A stretch of 8,174 nucleotides of DNA from positions 1 to 8,174 of the forward strand of contig JAKSTD010000012.1 of the NCBI GenBank assembly GCA_024402755.1, given 5' to 3'. The position numbers and the translations under genes were made by a program. Within the stretch, counting starts at the first letter, position 1; the number at the start of each line of letters is the position of its first letter. The stretch comes from Alphaproteobacteria bacterium (GTDB lineage: Bacteria; Pseudomonadota; Alphaproteobacteria; Rs-D84). This document shows positions 1 to 5,807 of the stretch, one piece after another. A model generated the notes under the pieces. That model worked only from the letters and a program-made list of their open reading frames with translations, did not search any database and was not told the origin of the DNA.

Positions 1-436
1 GGATTCTGCGAATACGACGTTCTGTATTATCAAATGGGCTTTCCAGAAAACTTTGTGCGCATAAAAATGCAACCTCGATATCTATGTCATCAGCCGCCAA
101 TGCCAAAACATTTGTATCGTCATGAAAACGGTCGTCGCGTGCCTGTTCTGGTCTTTCGCAGCGCGATGCACGAATATGTCTGTATCGATTGGCAGCGATT
201 TCCATCCCTGCCCCAGTGCCACAGATTAAAATACCGCGTGATTGTTCGTCATCCAACATTTCATCAGCCAATTTTTTTGCAATATCTGGAAAATCAACGG
301 GTGCTTTTACATCGTCTGTCCCAAGATTTACAACATTGTAACCCGCCGCCATCAACATTTCGTAAAGATATAATTTTAACCCTACCCCACGATGGTCTGC
401 AGCAATATAAACATGTGAAATATCTGATTTGTTCAT
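1..436 (-). CDS. rpiB: Ribose-5-phosphate isomerase B (RpiB), 3' end cut by window edge
   Basis: RpiB interconverts ribulose-5-phosphate and ribose-5-phosphate in the cytoplasmic non-oxidative pentose phosphate pathway. Reading the minus strand from the ATG at 436 gives 145 codons, open to the window edge; the E. coli protein has about 149 residues, so only a few codons are probably missing. Visible family marks are IAADHRG (residues 11-17, the Asp-His of the phosphosugar site), GILICGTGAGMEIAAN (68-83) with Cys72 as the presumed catalytic thiol, FHDDTNVLAL (104-113) with His105, and an Arg-rich C-terminal FLESPF...RRIRR segment. The usual HND triad reads HDD here (Asp106 where E. coli has Asn). 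The ATG lies 2 bases after the bactofilin stop codon, and its Shine-Dalgarno sits inside the bactofilin 3' end, so the two genes are almost certainly co-transcribed. Family assignment is very secure; substrate preference (ribose versus allose phosphate) cannot be decided. Confidence 0.95.
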   Translation of the reverse strand, partial: MNKSDISHVYIAADHRGVGLKLYLYEMLMAAGYNVVNLGTDDVKAPVDFPDIAKKLADEMLDDEQSRGILICGTGAGMEIAANRYRHIRASRCERPEQARDDRFHDDTNVLALAADDIDIEVAFLCAQSFLESPFDNTERRIRRI

Positions 437-438
437 CT

Positions 439-783
439 TTATTTGTCCTTTTTCTTTTCCAGTTTGCATTCCAATCCAGTGTTTCCAGTAATATTTAATG
501 TTTTATAGAATAATGTACCAGACATTTTTGCGTTTGAAAATACATTTACTGTATTTATGTTGGCATTACCTTTTAAAGAACCGTGCAAAAACAAAGTGCG
601 TGCGGATATATCGCCGTTGACATTACCGCCACGACCAATTATGATGGTTTCTGCATCAATATTGCCATTGATAGTTCCATGAATTTGAATTGTGTGGTCT
701 GTTTCTATGTTGCCTTTGATAAGACATCCTGCTCCTACAACTGTGGGAGATTTTTTTTCGTCTGCGTTTGTGAATGCTAGCAT
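439..783 (-). CDS. Bactofilin (short, 114 aa)
   Basis: Bactofilins are small cytoskeletal proteins that polymerise without nucleotide into filaments built from right-handed beta-helices, usually at the inner face of the cytoplasmic membrane. The sequence shows the classic register of the fold: GxxIKGNI (17-25), IHGTINGNIDAETIIIG (34-50), VNGDISARTLFLHG (55-68), LKGNANINTVNVF (70-82) and MSGTLFYKTLNITG (87-100), i.e. repeated Gly-Asn/Asp-Ile turns. The N-terminal tail is only about 14 residues (MLAF then a polar DEKK stretch), and a Lys-rich tail (108-114) closes the protein. The first hydrophobic residues could serve as a membrane-targeting peptide, as described for other bactofilins. It follows the M23 peptidase gene by 18 bases and has a strong ribosome binding site. 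Pairing of a bactofilin with an M23 endopeptidase is known from the BacA-LmdC system of Hyphomonas neptunium. I leave the symbol blank because bacA is also used for undecaprenyl phosphatase. Confidence 0.92.
   Translation of the reverse strand: MLAFTNADEKKSPTVVGAGCLIKGNIETDHTIQIHGTINGNIDAETIIIGRGGNVNGDISARTLFLHGSLKGNANINTVNVFSNAKMSGTLFYKTLNITGNTGLECKLEKKKDK
446..450 (-). promoter_or_regulatory. Ribosome binding site of rpiB
   Basis: On the minus strand AAGGA lies 9 bases before the rpiB ATG at 436. It overlaps the last Lys-Asp-Lys codons of the bactofilin gene, which supports both the chosen start and co-transcription. Confidence 0.7.
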
Positions 784-786
784 ATT

Positions 787-796
787 CTCTTCCTTT
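787..796 (-). promoter_or_regulatory. Strong ribosome binding site of the bactofilin gene
   Basis: AAAGGAAGAG on the minus strand, with AGGA at 794-791 and 7 bases to the ATG at 783. It is the best Shine-Dalgarno in the left operon, which fits a cytoskeletal protein needed in more copies than the membrane peptidase encoded just before it. Confidence 0.75.
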
Positions 797-801
797 CTTT
801 T

Positions 802-2079
802 TTAATCTTTAACAAAATTTGTTGGGTTAAACGGTGTTCCCTTGTACCTTATTTCGTAATGTAAATGTGGGCCAGTAGAACGACCAGAAGAACCGCCAAG
901 ACCAACAACTGTTCCTGGGCGAACCCAATCGCCACGCGAAACCATCGTTTTTGATAAGTGCGCATACAATGTCGTGAATCCCAAACCGTGGTCAATTTCA
1001 ACTGTTGTGCCATATCCCACACGGTCACCAGCCGAAATTACGCGTCCTGGTGCAACAGCATACAATTCTGTGCCAATTTTTCCAGCAAAATCAATTCCTT
1101 TGTGTTGTTTTTTAGTTTTTGTAAATGGGTCCTGACGCGAACCAAATGGCGATGTTATCGTTTTTTGTTCTACAGGGGCGCCAAGTGGTAATATCTTGGT
1201 CAATCTTTTTAAACCATGCCATTTTTCGATGTCTTGCGCAATCTTTTGATATTTAGAATCAGCATTTTTTGAAATCTTTACCGGCACATACACCCCACCA
1301 ATATATTTGTTGGAATAATTATTGGCTTGGGCAATTAGTTGTGCCTCATTAAGGCCCAGTTTTGCAATGCTGGAACTTATCTTTTTTAACTGAGCATGTA
1401 ATTCTTCGATATTTTCGTTTGTAAGTTTTGATACAGCATTTATTATTTGATTATCTGCGTTGGATATTTCAACAGCAGATTCCAAAAGTTGTTGATGTTG
1501 TTGCTTTAATGTGTCGTTTTCGCTGCGGACCAATTCGAAATCCAGGACAATTTCCGATAATTTATCAAATTCATGTGTGTAATTTTCATCGGTCATCATT
1601 TCAACAATTCTTGTTTGCAAGAAATCTAGTTCGCCGATAATTTTTGAACGGTTGTTCAAAAGAGTTTCTTTTTCCAGGTCGGATATTTTTCCGCGTTTTA
1701 ATATTTTGTCGTCTGTTATGTTTAAATCACGCGCCAAATCATTGTATTTTTTCAAATATGCCTTTAAATCAGCGGTTTGACGATTGTGTTGGTTGCGCAT
1801 TTGTTCCAGTTGTTGGGTTCTTTTTTGTAAAAGTGGTCTGTGATATATATACACATACGTGGACCATGCCGCCCAAATAGTCATTGTTGTGATTAAACAA
1901 AATTTTGTGAAACGCCAGAAACTGCTCTGTTGGTATGTGGATACAGTCCCATCATGTGTGTCCATAATGGTGCAATCGCGAGGCGGAAACAATCGTTCAA
2001 TACCGCGCCAAAACAACCGAAAGGGGGCCGTGATGAATTCCCAAAGCGACGAAAAATATCTTGTTATAAAATTTATCAT
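802..2079 (-). CDS. Bitopic M23 (LytM-type) peptidoglycan endopeptidase, LmdC-like
   Basis: This is a 425-residue predicted D,D-endopeptidase that would cut peptide cross-links in peptidoglycan. Order of parts: a cytoplasmic N-terminal region (1-55) rich in aromatics and Arg with an LFPPRD motif near 30-35; one transmembrane helix (about 57-79); a long charged, Gln/Leu/Glu-rich region (about 82-245) expected to be coiled coil in the periplasm; a linker; and a C-terminal M23 domain (about 305-425). The zinc and catalytic set is complete: His326 and Asp330 in HKGIDFA, His374 in LYAHL, His405 and His407 in GPHLHYE, so it should be an active enzyme rather than an EnvC/NlpD-like activator. There is no cleavable signal peptide; the late helix makes it type II bitopic. 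Its ATG overlaps the methyltransferase stop (ATGA), implying translational coupling, and the bactofilin follows 18 bases downstream. In Hyphomonas neptunium LmdC the cytoplasmic tail binds the bactofilin; the same arrangement is inferred here. Confidence 0.92.
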   Translation of the reverse strand: MINFITRYFSSLWEFITAPFRLFWRGIERLFPPRDCTIMDTHDGTVSTYQQSSFWRFTKFCLITTMTIWAAWSTYVYIYHRPLLQKRTQQLEQMRNQHNRQTADLKAYLKKYNDLARDLNITDDKILKRGKISDLEKETLLNNRSKIIGELDFLQTRIVEMMTDENYTHEFDKLSEIVLDFELVRSENDTLKQQHQQLLESAVEISNADNQIINAVSKLTNENIEELHAQLKKISSSIAKLGLNEAQLIAQANNYSNKYIGGVYVPVKISKNADSKYQKIAQDIEKWHGLKRLTKILPLGAPVEQKTITSPFGSRQDPFTKTKKQHKGIDFAGKIGTELYAVAPGRVISAGDRVGYGTTVEIDHGLGFTTLYAHLSKTMVSRGDWVRPGTVVGLGGSSGRSTGPHLHYEIRYKGTPFNPTNFVKD

Positions 2080-2714
2080 GATGCACGTAGTGTAGTCAAT
2101 AATGTGTCAATAGTCAAGCCATCACGTAATATCAAATCATTATTCATAGATGTTCCACAAAATATAGTGCTGCCCGTCCTCGCACCGTTTTTTGCGCGGA
2201 TTAGCACACGTTCTGCCGAATTTTTTGCCCCGAACAATGGAAATATTTGTATGTCGCCAAAATGTTTTTCGTCAAGAACAGAGATAATTTTATCTGCACA
2301 AAGAGTGTCTGATATCATACAAATATACCCTTTTGGTTTGACACGTGCGCAACAGTGTTTTGTCCATTGTGTTATATCTGCATTATGATGGGCATTATGT
2401 TGTGCGGGGGTTCCGTTGAAATAAGGCGGGTTTGTTATAACCAAATCAAATCTTTCTGTTGTGGACCAATTCAAAATATCTTGTTTAATAAGGTTGATGT
2501 GTGCGTTGTTAAGAGATAGGTTTTTTTTGCAAATATCTAACATTTCTGGTGAAACATCTAAACCTGTGATTTTTACTTCTGGAAAATGTGCCAGCAAACA
2601 AAGTGATACCCCACCTGTTCCAATACCAATATCCAAGACATCTTTTATATTCTTTGGGGCATACGCAGCCAGCCATACAGCATCGCTGGTTGGATTATAA
2701 AAACCACGTGCCAT
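2076..2714 (-). CDS. TrmN6-like SAM-dependent methyltransferase (COG4123 type); true 5' end uncertain
   Basis: A class I Rossmann-fold methyltransferase of the type that includes tRNA1(Val) adenine-37 N6-methyltransferase. Seen from the ATG at 2714 (212 aa): the family entry segment GFYNPTSDAVWLAA (4-17), the SAM-binding motif I VLDIGIGTGG (26-35), acidic Asp53 after beta-2, and catalytic NPPY (95-98), which is typical of enzymes methylating an exocyclic amino nitrogen. The C-terminal ERVLIRAKNGARTG (168-181) is also family-like. NPPY plus this layout favours N6-adenine of RNA, but the substrate is inferred, and it could be an RNA or protein glutamine target. Upstream of 2714 the frame stays open for 22 more codons to a stop at 2783-2781, and these encode LLNGRV next to the annotated start, which resembles the normal family N terminus. 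No ATG, GTG or TTG exists there, so the start is unresolved. It is the first gene of the left operon. Confidence 0.85.
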   Translation of the reverse strand: MARGFYNPTSDAVWLAAYAPKNIKDVLDIGIGTGGVSLCLLAHFPEVKITGLDVSPEMLDICKKNLSLNNAHINLIKQDILNWSTTERFDLVITNPPYFNGTPAQHNAHHNADITQWTKHCCARVKPKGYICMISDTLCADKIISVLDEKHFGDIQIFPLFGAKNSAERVLIRAKNGARTGSTIFCGTSMNNDLILRDGLTIDTLLTTLRAS

Positions 2715-2767
2715 AGTTACGCGCCCGTTTAATAATGTAAAATTTCCTTGTTTTTCTAACTCGTCTA

Positions 2768-2773
2768 TATAAT
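2768..2773 (+). promoter_or_regulatory. Consensus -10 box (TATAAT) for the plus-strand membrane protein gene
   Basis: TATAAT matches the sigma70 consensus exactly and would place the start near 2780, about 21 bases before the ATG at 2801. No good -35 is visible: TTGTTT at 2748-2753 has only a 14-base spacer and TTCCTT at 2744-2749 is weak. The box shares five of its six bases with the opposite-strand -10. Confidence 0.45.
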
Positions 2774-2796
2774 AATTGATTTAAACAAAAAGGCAA
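2769..2796 (-). promoter_or_regulatory. Predicted sigma70-type promoter for the left (minus-strand) operon
   Basis: On the minus strand TTGCCT (2796-2791) and TATTAT (2774-2769) are separated by 16 bases, a reasonable -35/-10 pair. Transcription would start near 2762, giving a leader of about 48 bases to the ATG at 2714. The -35 box overlaps the Shine-Dalgarno of the divergent gene. Predicted by eye only. Confidence 0.45.
2790..2793 (+). promoter_or_regulatory. Ribosome binding site of the membrane protein gene at 2801
   Basis: AAGG preceded by an A-run, 7 bases before the ATG at 2801; it supports this start. Confidence 0.55.
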
Positions 2797-2800
2797 GTTT

Positions 2801-3796
2801 ATGTTTAATGATACATCAATAGTTACAACAGCAATAAGTTCGTTCAACAATGCGGCGTTGTATGGCCCCTATTTCTTGGTGGTGGCGCTGTTTTCTGTAC
2901 CATTGTTTTTAATGGTGTTTTTGTACGGTCGTGATTTTGTTGCCAGATTTGGTTTAAACAATGCAGAATTTGAATCAAAAATTGGATTTTGGAGTGTGGT
3001 CAGTTTGGTTCTTTGGTTGCTTTTAATCGGTGGAAATTATGCGGTAATACGTGACAGTATATCTTTGTTGCCTGTGCTGATAGCAATACCTTTGTTTGGT
3101 TCCACTGTGTTTGTGACAAACAAACTTAAAAAATTAAATTATTTAAAGAAAATACATAACAAAAAATCGCGTTGGTTTGTGTTTTTTCTGTTGTTAATTT
3201 TGGTTGGTTTTTCTGCTATGCCGAATTGGTGGGGTATTTTGTTACAACTAAGCGCTATTTTATGCGGGATGATTGTTGGAGATAGATTACATAAAAATAT
3301 TTCTGATGTGTTGGCATCTTTGGTTGTTTTTGGAACAACGACAGTATTGCTTTTGATGCAACCAGAATATTTTAGATTTGGACAACTTGGAAATTTGACT
3401 TTTGTCCACATTTTGGCGCTGTTGTTAACAGGTTTTTTCTGTGTGACTGCTTTTGCTGTGAAATACACAAATGCGCGCGGAAAAATTTATCAAAGCGCGT
3501 ATGTTAAACTTAAATGGCTGTTTCGTATAATGTCCATGCTGGCTTTAATTCTTTTTGTTTTGACAGAATCTGTGCCGGTGTTTGTGGGGTTAATGATTGT
3601 GTGTATGTTATCTGAGATGATGACAATATATCATAGCAAAGGCATCCCAGAACGTGTGTTTAAACAATCTTGGGCTTTGTTAATGATTTGTTTTGGAATA
3701 ATAATAATATGCCCATTTATCAGTATGTTAGGTATAATTTATTTGATGGATGCGGCACCAAAGATTGATTATAAAGATTTTATCAAATTGTTATAA
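2801..3796 (+). CDS. Polytopic inner-membrane protein of unknown function (331 aa)
   Basis: I do not recognise this protein. It is strongly hydrophobic with about nine or ten predicted membrane segments, roughly at residues 22-42, 62-80, 87-106, 125-140, 143-160, 167-186, 199-220, 236-255, 257-277 and 290-316. The main polar gaps are a basic loop at 107-124 (Lys/Asn-rich), a loop with Arg and Lys at 221-236, and HSKGIPERVFKQ near 278-289; basic loops would face the cytoplasm. The short N terminus (1-20) is uncharged except Asp4 and the C terminus ends in a small charged tail. No transporter signature, ATPase motif or conserved catalytic cluster stands out. It lies upstream of lpxA on the same strand, separated by 79 bases that contain a separate promoter, so a link to lipid A or envelope export is possible only by position. 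Length, start and reading frame are well supported by the ribosome binding site and upstream -10 box. Confidence 0.85.
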   Translation: MFNDTSIVTTAISSFNNAALYGPYFLVVALFSVPLFLMVFLYGRDFVARFGLNNAEFESKIGFWSVVSLVLWLLLIGGNYAVIRDSISLLPVLIAIPLFGSTVFVTNKLKKLNYLKKIHNKKSRWFVFFLLLILVGFSAMPNWWGILLQLSAILCGMIVGDRLHKNISDVLASLVVFGTTTVLLLMQPEYFRFGQLGNLTFVHILALLLTGFFCVTAFAVKYTNARGKIYQSAYVKLKWLFRIMSMLALILFVLTESVPVFVGLMIVCMLSEMMTIYHSKGIPERVFKQSWALLMICFGIIIICPFISMLGIIYLMDAAPKIDYKDFIKLL

Positions 3797-3809
3797 TTGG
3801 TTATATTTA

Positions 3810-3838
3810 TTGAATACCATACGTCATAATTTTATAGT
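3810..3838 (+). promoter_or_regulatory. Predicted sigma70-type promoter for lpxA-lpxB
   Basis: TTGAAT (3810-3815) and TATAGT (3833-3838) with an ideal 17-base spacer. The start would be near 3845 and the leader about 30 bases. It suggests lpxAB can be transcribed independently of the membrane protein gene upstream. Confidence 0.55.
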
Positions 3839-3865
3839 AGCATAGCATATATAGTAATAAGAAAT

Positions 3866-3869
3866 GGGA
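3866..3869 (+). promoter_or_regulatory. Ribosome binding site of lpxA
   Basis: GGGA placed 6 bases before the ATG at 3876; modest match but correctly spaced. Confidence 0.5.
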
Positions 3870-3875
3870 TAAAAA

Positions 3876-4682
3876 ATGGCTACTGTTATTCATCCAAGTG
3901 CAATTATAAAACCTGGTGCGATTATCGGCGAAGATTGCAAAATCGGACCTTTTTGTATAGTTGGTTCTGATGTGGTTTTGGGCAATCGTGTCGAATTAGT
4001 ATCAAGTGTTGTAATTGATGGAAAAACATCCATAGGCGATGATTCTATTGTTTACCCGTTTGCTGTATTGGGTGTGATAAGTCAGGATTTAAAATGGCAA
4101 GATGAAACTACTATGACTGGGTTGCGCATAGGTAAACGTTGCAAAATTCGGGAATATGTGACGATTCATTCTGGAACCCCTGCTTCGGATGGCACAGAAA
4201 TCGGTGATGATTGTCAAATTATGGTTAATGCACATGTGGGACATGATTGCAAGATTGGAAACAGTGTTGTTATGTCAAATTTGGTCCAAGTTGCAGGTCA
4301 TGTGGAAATTGAAGATTTTGCGATTCTTTCTGGTGGGGTTATGGTTTTGCAATTTGCGCGTATTGGTCGTAATGCTTTTATAGGCGGAATGAGCGGTGTC
4401 GGTAATGATGTTTTACCTTATGCAATTTATGATGGAGAGCGCGCGGTATATCGAACCATAAATCGTGTTGGGTTGATGCGACATGGTTTTACTAACGAAG
4501 ATTTGCATGCAATTCATTCTGTGTATTCCGCGGTGTTTGGTGATAACGAAGGGACGGTTTCCGAAAGATTGAACAAGGTTCGCAAAGAAGTAAAAAACAA
4601 TAAATATGCTATGGATGCCATAGATTTTATAGAAAATCGTTCAAAACGCGGTATCGGGACAGCAAAAAATGACACTCACTAA
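3876..4682 (+). CDS. lpxA: Acyl-ACP--UDP-N-acetylglucosamine O-acyltransferase (LpxA)
   Basis: LpxA transfers a 3-hydroxyacyl chain from acyl carrier protein to the 3-OH of UDP-GlcNAc, the first step of lipid A synthesis, in the cytoplasm as a trimer. The 268-residue length is close to the E. coli enzyme (262). Residues 1-185 are hexapeptide repeats of a left-handed beta-helix (e.g. IHPSAIIKPGAIIGEDCKIG), followed by a helical C-terminal region. Aligned by eye to E. coli: catalytic His125 is His123 in GHDC, His122 is His120, His144 is His142, the Asp74/Lys76 substrate residues are Asp71/Lys73 in QDLKW, Asn198 is Asn196 and Arg204 is Arg202. The hydrocarbon-ruler Gly173 is kept as Gly171, consistent with a long (about C14) acyl chain rather than C10. 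One oddity: the usual HQF is LQF (Leu158 where E. coli has His160). Its 3' end overlaps lpxB by 14 bases. Confidence 0.96.
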   Translation: MATVIHPSAIIKPGAIIGEDCKIGPFCIVGSDVVLGNRVELVSSVVIDGKTSIGDDSIVYPFAVLGVISQDLKWQDETTMTGLRIGKRCKIREYVTIHSGTPASDGTEIGDDCQIMVNAHVGHDCKIGNSVVMSNLVQVAGHVEIEDFAILSGGVMVLQFARIGRNAFIGGMSGVGNDVLPYAIYDGERAVYRTINRVGLMRHGFTNEDLHAIHSVYSAVFGDNEGTVSERLNKVRKEVKNNKYAMDAIDFIENRSKRGIGTAKNDTH

Positions 4683-5781
4683 TAAAAAAAATCTAAAAAT
4701 ATTTATAATTGCAGGTGAAGTTTCTGGTGATGTTTTAGGTGCAAAAATAATGCGGAAAATGCCTGGTGTTCATTTTGTAGGGGTTGGTGGTCAATATATG
4801 AGCGCGGCTGGGTTAAAGTCATTGTTTCCAATGTCTGATTTGTCTGTTATGGGTATATTTGAAGTTTTGGCGCATGCACCCACTTTGACAAAACGAATAA
4901 AACAAACTGTATCAGCAATAATCAAAGAAAAACCTGATATTGTGTTAACAATCGATTCCCCTGGCTTTGCAAAATCAGTTATAAAAAAAGTACAAAAGCA
5001 AGGTGTTTTAGACACAACAAAATTTTATCATGTTGTTGCGCCCCAGGTTTGGGCATGGGGGGCAAGTCGTGCCAGTAAATACGCAAAAATTTTTGATAAA
5101 TTATATGCTTTTTTCGATTTTGAAAAACCATATTTCGAACAGTATGGTTTGACCACAGTAGCGGTTGGGCACCCTATTTCCAATGGTCTGGACAAATATA
5201 AAAAAACAGTAAAAAATGAAAAAATCATTACTTTTGTACCGGGAAGTCGCATGAGCGAAGTCAAAAAGTTATTACCAATATTTCATAAAACGATTGATAA
5301 ATTGGGAAATAATTACAGGTTTGTTATACCAACTGTTGAAACTACTGATGAATATATTCGAAAAAACATACAAAACTGGGCTATAAAACCAGATTTGGTT
5401 TCATCCAATGAGCGTTACAATTTATATGCAAACACTTATATAGCCGTTGTTGCCAGTGGAACAGTTTCTGCGGAATTGGCGATAATGCACATCCCGACCA
5501 TAGTGGTCTATAAAATGAATCCGTTGACAATGTTGTTGGCACATTTATTGGTGCGTGTAAAATGGGTATCTTTGGTAAATATTTTGATGAACAAAACTGT
5601 TTTTCCAGAATTATTGGGACAGAAAGCAAATGCTACAGAAATAACAAACGCTGTCCGCAAATTAACAAATGTTTCAGAAAGAACAAAAATTATTAACGAT
5701 TTGAAAAAAGCAGACAATCAATGGACGCGGTCCAATCAAAATGCGGCAAAACTAATCGCAGATGATATAATTTTGTCCTGA
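4669..5781 (+). CDS. lpxB: Lipid-A-disaccharide synthase (LpxB)
   Basis: LpxB (glycosyltransferase family 19) joins UDP-2,3-diacylglucosamine and 2,3-diacylglucosamine-1-phosphate (lipid X) into the tetra-acyl disaccharide-1-phosphate at the cytoplasmic face of the inner membrane. At 370 aa it is normal length. Motifs in order: AGEVSGD (15-21), VGVGG (37-41), the TIDSPGF segment (94-100) carrying the presumed catalytic Asp region, APQVWAWG (124-131, the family SVWAW motif), FDFEKPYF (149-156), GHP (167-169), PGSRMSEV (191-198), VASGTVSAELA (261-271) in the nucleotide-sugar site, and VNILMNKTVFPELLGQ (303-318). Hydrophobic patches around 276-300 would help membrane association. The start at 4669 lies inside lpxA, with GGGA about 10 bases upstream, so translation is probably coupled. 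In many Alphaproteobacteria lpxI sits between lpxA and lpxB; here it does not. Confidence 0.96.
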   Translation: MTLTNKKNLKIFIIAGEVSGDVLGAKIMRKMPGVHFVGVGGQYMSAAGLKSLFPMSDLSVMGIFEVLAHAPTLTKRIKQTVSAIIKEKPDIVLTIDSPGFAKSVIKKVQKQGVLDTTKFYHVVAPQVWAWGASRASKYAKIFDKLYAFFDFEKPYFEQYGLTTVAVGHPISNGLDKYKKTVKNEKIITFVPGSRMSEVKKLLPIFHKTIDKLGNNYRFVIPTVETTDEYIRKNIQNWAIKPDLVSSNERYNLYANTYIAVVASGTVSAELAIMHIPTIVVYKMNPLTMLLAHLLVRVKWVSLVNILMNKTVFPELLGQKANATEITNAVRKLTNVSERTKIINDLKKADNQWTRSNQNAAKLIADDIILS

Positions 5782-5801
5782 ATATTTTAATATTTTTATT
5801 T
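5781..5801 (+). terminator. Weak AT-only hairpin after lpxB, possible terminator
   Basis: AATAT, loop TTTA, ATATT, then a T-rich run: a 5-bp stem without any G-C pair, directly after the lpxB stop in the 26-base gap between convergent genes. It is the only candidate terminator there and its stability is poor, so it may not be functional. Confidence 0.25.
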
Positions 5802-5807
5802 CCCAGA

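Noticed and set aside
34..498. 154-codon open frame on the plus strand
   Set aside because: It is antisense to rpiB and the bactofilin end, has no family-like motifs and no ribosome binding site, while the opposite strand encodes clear RpiB motifs.
1930..2388. 152-codon plus-strand open frame across the peptidase/methyltransferase junction
   Set aside because: Antisense shadow of two well-supported genes; composition is not protein-like.
2715..2800. Possible riboswitch or small RNA in the divergent intergenic region
   Set aside because: Only 86 bases, AT-rich, fully accounted for by promoter elements and possible coding extension; no stable G-C stems seen.
3139..3468. 109-codon minus-strand open frame inside the membrane protein gene
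   Set aside because: Antisense to a gene with consistent hydrophobic periodicity and a good start; no motif of its own.
3797..3875. Possible small gene between the membrane protein and lpxA
   Set aside because: No open frame with a start signal; the stretch is explained by a promoter and leader.
5028..5717. Minus-strand open frames inside lpxB
   Set aside because: They overlap conserved LpxB motifs and show no independent start signal.
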